Source of the DNA: Armatimonadota bacterium
GTDB taxonomy: Bacteria; Armatimonadota; Fimbriimonadia; Fimbriimonadales; Fimbriimonadaceae
Direction of reading: 5' to 3'
Length of the DNA: 64,000 nucleotides
Assembly (NCBI GenBank): GCA_029781035.1
Contig: JAKOXK010000030.1
Location: forward strand, 62,001 to 126,000
The notes under the pieces were generated by a model. The model saw nothing but the letters and a program-made list of their open reading frames with translations, ran no database searches and had not been told where the DNA came from. The stretch's first letter is position 1. Each line of letters opens with the position of its first letter. The position numbers and the translations under genes were made by a program. Shown piece by piece: positions 58,965 through 64,000 of this stretch.

Positions 58965-60101
58965 TTGGCAGGAGTCAGGTTCCAAAACGTCTCGAAGGTC
59001 TTCGGTAAGGACGTGAAGGCCGTTGATGACCTCAGTCTCGACATCCGCGACAGTGAGTTCATGGTCTTGGTCGGGCCGTCAGGGTGTGGCAAAACGACAG
59101 CCCTGCGCATGATCGCGGGTCTGGAAGAGGCCACTTCAGGCGATCTGTTCATTGGGGAAAACCGCGTCAACGACGTGCCGCCGAAGGACCGTGACATCGC
59201 CATGGTCTTCCAAAACTACGCCCTCTACCCCCACATGACGGTGTATGAGAACATCGCATTTGGGCTGAAGTTGAGAGAGCTGAAGGGGTTCTTCTGGCAA
59301 GTGAGCCACATGGGGGAAGCCACCCAGAAGAAGAAGGAGATCGACAGCCGCGTCCAAGAGGTGGCAAAAATGCTTGCGATCGACCAGCTTCTCCACCGCC
59401 GCCCCAAGGAGCTCTCTGGCGGGCAGCGGCAACGGGTGGCTTTGGGCCGGGCCATCGCGCGCAAGCCACGGGTGTTCTTGATGGACGAACCCCTCAGCAA
59501 CCTCGATGCCAAGCTTCGGATCCAGACTCGTGCCGAATTGATCCGTCTGCACCGGGACCTCGGGATCACCACGGTCTACGTCACCCACGACCAAGTCGAG
59601 GCCATGACCATGGGACAGCGGATCGCCGTCATGAGCAACGGTGTGCTGCAGCAGTGCGACGAGCCGGAAAACGTCTACAACAAGCCGGCCAACAAGTTCG
59701 TGGCCGGGTTCATCGGGGCCCCTCCCATGAACTTCCTCGACGGTACGGTGACCAACGGACACGTGGACGTCGGTGCCTTCAAGATAGGGCTCCCTGCGGG
59801 TAATCCCCTCAAGGGTCAAGTCGGCAAGAAAGTCACAGTAGGCATTCGGCCAGAGGACATCTACGACAGTACGACCAACTGCCCGGTTCCCTTGACCGCA
59901 GAGAACTCGTTTGACGCTCAAGTCGACGTGTTGGAGAAGCTTGGAGCCGAGGACACGGCCTATTTGGTCGCCGATGGTCTCCATATCACGGCGACGCTCG
60001 ACCCTTCTGCGCGGATCGAAGCGGGCAAGGGCTCTACTTTCGCCGTCGATCTCGACAAGATCCACGTGTTCGAGTTCGAGACCGGTATGGCAGTCCGCTG
60101 A
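58965..60101 (+). CDS. ugpC: Sugar ABC transporter ATPase, MalK/UgpC/MsmK type
   Basis: The 378-residue protein has GPSGCGKTTALR, Q-loop FQNYALYPHM, signature LSGGQRQRVALGRAIA, Walker B VFLMDEP and H-loop YVTHDQVEAMTM. The MalK-like C-terminal regulatory OB domain contains VTVGIRPEDIYD. A 20-residue insert after LKLRELKG (FFWQVSHMGEATQKKKEI) extends the helical subdomain. Such ATPases serve several carbohydrate importers. No permease or binding protein is nearby, so it may be a shared MsmK-type ATPase. The TTG start is close to a TATACT element (58950-58955). Confidence 0.88.
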   Translation: MAGVRFQNVSKVFGKDVKAVDDLSLDIRDSEFMVLVGPSGCGKTTALRMIAGLEEATSGDLFIGENRVNDVPPKDRDIAMVFQNYALYPHMTVYENIAFGLKLRELKGFFWQVSHMGEATQKKKEIDSRVQEVAKMLAIDQLLHRRPKELSGGQRQRVALGRAIARKPRVFLMDEPLSNLDAKLRIQTRAELIRLHRDLGITTVYVTHDQVEAMTMGQRIAVMSNGVLQQCDEPENVYNKPANKFVAGFIGAPPMNFLDGTVTNGHVDVGAFKIGLPAGNPLKGQVGKKVTVGIRPEDIYDSTTNCPVPLTAENSFDAQVDVLEKLGAEDTAYLVADGLHITATLDPSARIEAGKGSTFAVDLDKIHVFEFETGMAVR

Positions 60102-60401
60102 TCGACGCCGACTGAGAAAGGGGGCGGGCCCCGCCTTCGCAGGCCCGCCAACTAGCACTGGTCGCCTATTTGCGACCCTCGTCGCGTCACCAGATTGGAT
60201 GCGACACGGCTCAAAGTGGCCCTGAAAGAACGTCGGCCGAAACTTACGAGAAAAGTCATTCCCCGGCCAAGCTCTCAGCCCCCCGCGACACGTGGTCGTT
60301 GAGTGCCGCCTCGATTGAGGCAAGGACCAAGATCCTCACCAATCTTTGTACAGGACTGATGCCCCGCGCAATCGAACTTTTTCAGTCACGATTGAGTGGG
60401 T
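60102..60401. other. Intergenic region with a terminator-like hairpin
   Basis: In this 300-base gap GGCGGGCC (60123-60130) and GGCCCGCC (60142-60149) form an 8-bp stem 22 bases after the ugpC stop. There is no T run, so it is a weak terminator candidate. The remainder to 60401 shows no gene, tRNA or repeat that I can support. Confidence 0.5.
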
Positions 60402-61838
60402 TCAGCGACACCGGGCCAGCAGGACACGTGGCTCGGACATTTCGGCAAACGCGCTGGCAATGCCCTCGCGACCAGTGCCGCTGCGCTTGACCCCGCCGTA
60501 GGGCATGTTGTCGAACCGGAGTGTCGGATAGTCGTTCACGATCACTCCACCCACTTCCAAGCTGCGGAAAGCCTCCTCCGAAACTCGCATATCGTGAGAA
60601 AAGACGCCGCAGTGGATGCCGTAGGACGACTGGTTGACCCGTTCATAAGCTTGGGAGGGCTTACCAAATGCCTGCAAAGTCAAGACGGGCCCGAAGACCT
60701 CGCACCCTCCAAGCCGCGAATCCGGTGAAACATCCTCAAGCAACGTCGGGCCGACGACGTTTCCGACCCGCTCCCCGATGACAAGCCCTTTGGCACCACG
60801 GTCGAGGGCTTCTTGAGTCCATTCCTGCACCTTGTCGGCGGCAGCTGCGCCGATCAGGGGCCCGCAGACAGTCTCGGCGTTCCTCGGATCGCCGGTCGGA
60901 CAGTCGCGGGTAGCTTCGATCAGCCTCTCTTTGACGTCCCCATACACCGATTGCTCGACCAACACGTGCTGGATCGAGATGCACACTTGGCCCGCGTAAC
61001 CATAGCCGCCCGCAACGAGGCGAGAGACCGTCCAGTCGAGGTCTGCGTCCGCCATGACGATGGCGGAGGCGTCGCCACCAAGTTCGAGTGCGACCCTCTT
61101 TTCAGGTACGAGCCCCTTGATCATCCACCCTACAGTGTCGGAACCGGTAAATGACACCATCTTGATGCGCGGGTCTGTGACCGCCTTTTGCGTCGTTGGC
61201 CCGTTGCAGACAACTGCGTTCAGAACCCCCTCTGGACACCCCGCTTCGTGGATCAGCCTTGCCAGAGTGAGCGAGGACAAGGGTGAGAGGGGAGAAGGTT
61301 TGAACACGACGGTGTTGCCCGCTGCCAGGGCCGGGGCGATCTTGTGCGCCGCCAGGTTGTAGGGCCAGTTGTAGGGAGTCACGGCCAAGACGGGCCCAAC
61401 GGGAAACCTCTCGACGAGGCAACGATATCCCGTACCCCGCTCATCAAAGTCAGTTGGAAGGACCTCGCCGCTAGGAGAAGACAAGTAGTCCGCGGCCAAG
61501 TCGAAGGTCACCGCAAGCCGCTTGACCTCGCCCCACGACCAAGTGACGGGCTTCCCGACTTCGTCTGTGAGCAAGTCGACCAACTCCTGTGCCCTTTCGC
61601 GGACAAGTCTCGCGATAGTCCGCAGCAGGGTCTGCCGGTCACGTCGGCTTGATGCCTTCCAGGTGGCGAACGCTGAATCGGCGGCGTCGATCGCCGCGTC
61701 CATCTCTTGCCAAGTCCCTTCGGCGCAAGTTCCCACCACGTGGCCGTCGTACGGCGCGTAGACCGGGCCCTTGGCGACGCCCTGATCACAGACGCCGCCA
61801 AAAAAGTGACCACCGACAAGCAGTTCGCGGTGTAGCAT
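60402..61838 (-). CDS. NAD(P)-dependent aldehyde dehydrogenase
   Basis: The protein is 478 residues. The cofactor region has VTPYNWPYNLAAHKIAPALAAGNTVVFKPSP and MVSFTGSD. The general base Glu is in ALELGGDAS and the catalytic Cys in GYAGQVCISIQHVLV. The C-terminal FDNMPYGGVKRSGTGREG is the oligomerisation motif region. It most resembles succinate-semialdehyde and lactaldehyde/glyceraldehyde-3-P type ALDH. No operon partner narrows the substrate. Confidence 0.9.
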   Translation of the reverse strand: MLHRELLVGGHFFGGVCDQGVAKGPVYAPYDGHVVGTCAEGTWQEMDAAIDAADSAFATWKASSRRDRQTLLRTIARLVRERAQELVDLLTDEVGKPVTWSWGEVKRLAVTFDLAADYLSSPSGEVLPTDFDERGTGYRCLVERFPVGPVLAVTPYNWPYNLAAHKIAPALAAGNTVVFKPSPLSPLSSLTLARLIHEAGCPEGVLNAVVCNGPTTQKAVTDPRIKMVSFTGSDTVGWMIKGLVPEKRVALELGGDASAIVMADADLDWTVSRLVAGGYGYAGQVCISIQHVLVEQSVYGDVKERLIEATRDCPTGDPRNAETVCGPLIGAAAADKVQEWTQEALDRGAKGLVIGERVGNVVGPTLLEDVSPDSRLGGCEVFGPVLTLQAFGKPSQAYERVNQSSYGIHCGVFSHDMRVSEEAFRSLEVGGVIVNDYPTLRFDNMPYGGVKRSGTGREGIASAFAEMSEPRVLLARCR

Positions 61839-61948
61839 TGTCTGATTAGACCCGAACGGCGGCAGGCCCGCGCCTTGGACACTGGGTGGGCCGTCTGAAG
61901 TCGTAGGGCGAATCGAGCGGGACTCTGGGGCAGCGAGGATACCGAGGG

Positions 61949-62665
61949 ATGGAACTGCGTAGAAAGGTCATTTGTGCAATCGACACTGGGGATCTGGACA
62001 GGGCGATCAAGGTCGTGCGGAGTGTCGGGCCGTACGTGGGCGCTTTCAAGATCGGGCATGCCTTGACACTGCCCCACGGATTGGACGTCATCGATCGTCT
62101 GCAGGACGTTGGAGCTGACCGGATCTTCCTTGACCTCAAGTTCCACGACATCCCCAACTCGGTCGCGCTTGGAATCCGCGAAGCGGCCAAGCACAGCGTT
62201 TGGATGACGACCCTTCACGTATCTGGCGGCCCAGCCATGCTCGTCGCTGCGGTCGAAGAGGCCCGCGCTTTCGCCGTCAACGAGGCACCTTTGCTCGTCG
62301 GAGTCTCTGTTCTGACCTCCCTGGACGAAAAGACGCTCAACGAACAGCTCGGCGTGTGCCGCGGGCTGGAGGAACATCTGATAGCCCTGTCCAAGATGGC
62401 GATCGAGTGCGGACTCGACGGCGTCGTCTGTTCACCTCATGAAGTCAGAGCAGTGCGACAAGCGATCCGGCACGGGGTCATCGTGACCCCAGGGATCCGG
62501 CCCGCAGATCATTCCGCCAACGACCAAAAGAGAGTCGGCGATGCCCGCTCAGCCCTGGATGCAGGATCGGACTATCTTGTGATTGGTCGCGTCCTCACCG
62601 AGTGCACCGACATCCGCAAAGCGATGATGGAGCTTGGCTTGCTCGAAGACGAGACCGTTGGCTGA
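61949..62665 (+). CDS. pyrF: Orotidine 5'-phosphate decarboxylase
   Basis: The 238-residue TIM-barrel enzyme makes UMP from OMP. VICAIDTGDLDRAIKVVRSVGPYVGAFKIGHAL is the barrel start with the Asp, and DLKFHDIPNSVALGI carries the catalytic Asp-x-Lys-x-x-Asp set. VTPGIRP and YLVIGRVLTE are the phosphate-binding loops. It is the group I, class 1 type common in bacteria. It overlaps the start of mutY. Confidence 0.95.
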   Translation: MELRRKVICAIDTGDLDRAIKVVRSVGPYVGAFKIGHALTLPHGLDVIDRLQDVGADRIFLDLKFHDIPNSVALGIREAAKHSVWMTTLHVSGGPAMLVAAVEEARAFAVNEAPLLVGVSVLTSLDEKTLNEQLGVCRGLEEHLIALSKMAIECGLDGVVCSPHEVRAVRQAIRHGVIVTPGIRPADHSANDQKRVGDARSALDAGSDYLVIGRVLTECTDIRKAMMELGLLEDETVG

Positions 62666-63719
62666 AGCGTACGAACTCCAGCGTGCCCTTCTGGAGTGGT
62701 TCCGTCGTAGCCAGCGGGATCTCCCTTGGCGGCGGTCACGCACGCCGTACTCGGTGTGGGTCAGTGAGACCATGCTCCAACAAACGACCGTCGCGACCGT
62801 CGTACCGTATTTCGAGCGGTGGATGGAGCGTTTTCCGACAGTTGAGGCCCTCGCCCAGGCTGACTTGGACGAAGCACTTGCGCTCTGGGCCGGTCTGGGC
62901 TACTACAGCCGGTGCAAACGACTGTGGCTCGCTGCCCGTTCAGTTGTGGAGTCAGGCTGGCCTCCGACAATAGCAGGTTGGCTCGCGCTACCCGGCGTTG
63001 GGCGCTACACGGCCGCTGCTGTCACTTCGATCGCCATGGGACAAGCGAATGCAGTCGTCGATGGGAACGTGGAACGCGTCTACTCCCGCTTGTGTGGCGA
63101 TGATTCGGCTGAGGCAGTGCTGAAGAAGAAGGCCTGGGCGTGGGCGGAGTCGGTCATTCCGTCCAACGCTCCCGGTGAGTGGAACGAGGCACTCATGGAG
63201 TTGGGTGCCACCGTGTGCCGTCCCGGCGCGCCCCAGTGCTCTGAATGCCCCCTCCAAACATTTTGCGCGGCCCGTCTTGCTGGAAATTCCGCCGAACTTC
63301 CTCGTCGGGCCGCACCCTCTGCACCGGTTTTGCTCCAGCACCACATCTGGCTCCCGAAATGGGAGGACCGGCTCGGGATTCTCCGATCGGGCCCGGGTGA
63401 GTGGTGGGAGGGACTGTGGGGGTTTCCCCGCTCTCCCGACCCCAAGGCACTGAGCCGGCTCCTCGGCTTCTGCGAACTGACGACGATAGGGGCGTTCAGA
63501 CACTCGGTCACCCGTCACCGGATCCACGTCCAAGTGGCGCTTGCCCAGGTGCACCGGCCTGTCGGTTCGCTGCAGTGGGTGACCGACGATCAGCTTCACC
63601 GTTTTCCCATGCCGGCTCCGCAACGCCGGGCACTCGCTCTACTGCGGACTCGAATCCGACTCGCGGACGGGCAACCACCCCTGTTCGATACAGAATCCCA
63701 AGAAGTTGTAGATCAGTAG
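62634..63719 (+). CDS. mutY: A/G-specific adenine DNA glycosylase MutY
   Basis: MutY removes adenine paired with 8-oxoguanine. The 361-residue protein has catalytic E45 in VSETMLQQTTV, the helix-hairpin-helix LPGVGRYTA and D143 in VVDGNVERV. The 4Fe-4S ligands are C195, C202, C205 and C211 (C-x6-C-x2-C-x5-C). The C-terminal NUDIX-like 8-oxoG recognition domain follows. The TTG at 62634 gives a 32-base overlap with pyrF; a TTG at 62658 would give an eight-base overlap and is equally possible. Confidence 0.93.
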   Translation: MACSKTRPLAEAYELQRALLEWFRRSQRDLPWRRSRTPYSVWVSETMLQQTTVATVVPYFERWMERFPTVEALAQADLDEALALWAGLGYYSRCKRLWLAARSVVESGWPPTIAGWLALPGVGRYTAAAVTSIAMGQANAVVDGNVERVYSRLCGDDSAEAVLKKKAWAWAESVIPSNAPGEWNEALMELGATVCRPGAPQCSECPLQTFCAARLAGNSAELPRRAAPSAPVLLQHHIWLPKWEDRLGILRSGPGEWWEGLWGFPRSPDPKALSRLLGFCELTTIGAFRHSVTRHRIHVQVALAQVHRPVGSLQWVTDDQLHRFPMPAPQRRALALLRTRIRLADGQPPLFDTESQEVVDQ

Positions 63720-63950
63720 GAAGGCCAGTGTGTAAAGGCAGACGGTGACAATGACCGTCAGGGTCTTGAGCCCATAGCGCCGGGCGAATCTCTCTTGCCG
63801 CAAAAAGGATTGCCGCGCCCGGTCTCGGCTAGATCCCTCTCGAAAGCGGGCCAATCCCGCACGCTGTAAACGTCGAACCCATCGTCGGCGGATCAGCCAA
63901 AGCATCGCTGCCCAAAGGTCTCGAGCGATCCTCCGGGCGATCCAACTCAT
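63639..63950 (-). CDS. Small basic membrane protein, hypothetical
   Basis: The frame gives 103 residues. It has an Arg-rich N-terminal half (WIARRIARDLWAAMLWLIRRRWVRRLQRAG) and one clear transmembrane helix (LTVIVTVCLYTLAFLLIYNFLGFCI). Its last 81 bases lie antisense to the mutY end, which weakens the call. The helix and the positive-inside charge pattern argue for a real protein. No family is recognised. Confidence 0.5.
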   Translation of the reverse strand: MSWIARRIARDLWAAMLWLIRRRWVRRLQRAGLARFREGSSRDRARQSFLRQERFARRYGLKTLTVIVTVCLYTLAFLLIYNFLGFCIEQGWLPVRESDSSPQ

Positions 63951-64000
63951 TCGGGGAGCCCAGACAGAGTGACCGGATCAACGACGGCACCCGTGTCGCT

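Noticed and set aside
59136-60323. 395-codon minus-strand frame opposite the sugar ABC ATPase
   Set aside because: The ATPase has all ABC motifs; the antisense frame has none.
1-64000. tRNA genes, CRISPR arrays, insertion sequences, prophage or restriction genes
   Set aside because: No cloverleaf with a GTTC-A/G-A box was found in the larger intergenic gaps, no regularly spaced repeats were seen, and no transposase, terminase or restriction protein was recognised.

Overview
The window is a roughly 60 % GC, gene-dense bacterial chromosome segment. Several traits point to the Armatimonadota, probably the Fimbriimonadia. There are two pseudopilin-type proteins with the FTLIE(I/L)LVVIAII leader followed by an FPVF(S/T)QAKE stretch. 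There is one PEP-CTERM protein, there are secreted FG-GAP proteins, and an unnamed ~150-residue C-terminal module occurs in two secreted proteins. GTG and TTG starts are common, which blurs many start codons. The lineage is an inference from protein style; no rRNA or tRNA gene was seen.

Layout. 1-6.3 kb: a GH20-like glycosidase (cut by the window edge) and a serine hydrolase, then on the minus strand etfA/etfB and a FadN-type beta-oxidation enzyme. 6.3-12.2 kb: a structured leader in front of a secreted protein, the infC-rpmI-rplT translation operon behind a good sigma-70 promoter, a GNAT, a large FG-GAP secreted protein and a small exported protein with a CRP-type palindrome upstream. 12.4-17.3 kb: acyl-CoA dehydrogenase, an exported protein, a GT39-like membrane glycosyltransferase and XerC. 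17.3-25.3 kb: tsaD, rimI, livF, a MacA/MacB-like adaptor and permease, an esterase, and a dnaJ-hspR operon carrying a HAIR-like operator. 25.3-36.1 kb: HDOD protein, pgk, GH25 lysozyme, EVE protein, a DUF4097/DUF2089 pair, a GT9 glycosyltransferase, an amino-sugar kinase translationally overlapped with murQ, mazG, a parvulin-like foldase and a frameshifted DUF3592-like gene. 36.1-43.8 kb: a GT4 glycosyltransferase, a second FG-GAP protein, two tandem paralogous membrane/coiled-coil proteins, an EF-G paralogue and a PEP-CTERM protein, the last two separated by back-to-back terminators. 43.9-54.9 kb: a large STN-like exported protein, guaB, an aldo/keto reductase, infB, two pseudopilins flanking a lipoprotein, a PilZ-like protein, rplL and rplJ with a structured leader. 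55-64 kb: small DUF5808-like and YciI-like proteins, an orphan GlmL/MutL ATPase, a second PilZ-like protein, a lone HicB, a UgpC/MalK-type ATPase, aldehyde dehydrogenase, pyrF and mutY.

Functional themes. Translation is well represented (infC, rpmI, rplT, infB, rplJ, rplL, an EF-G paralogue, tsaD, rimI). Fatty-acid oxidation appears in three places (etfAB, FadN-like, acyl-CoA dehydrogenase). Peptidoglycan or amino-sugar turnover links the GH20-like enzyme, GH25 lysozyme, sugar kinase and MurQ. A large share of the rest is exported protein of unknown role. No CRISPR array, prophage, insertion sequence, restriction system or clear defence island is visible. The most promising items are cis-regulatory RNAs and operators and the unnamed secreted-protein module, not one spectacular new system.
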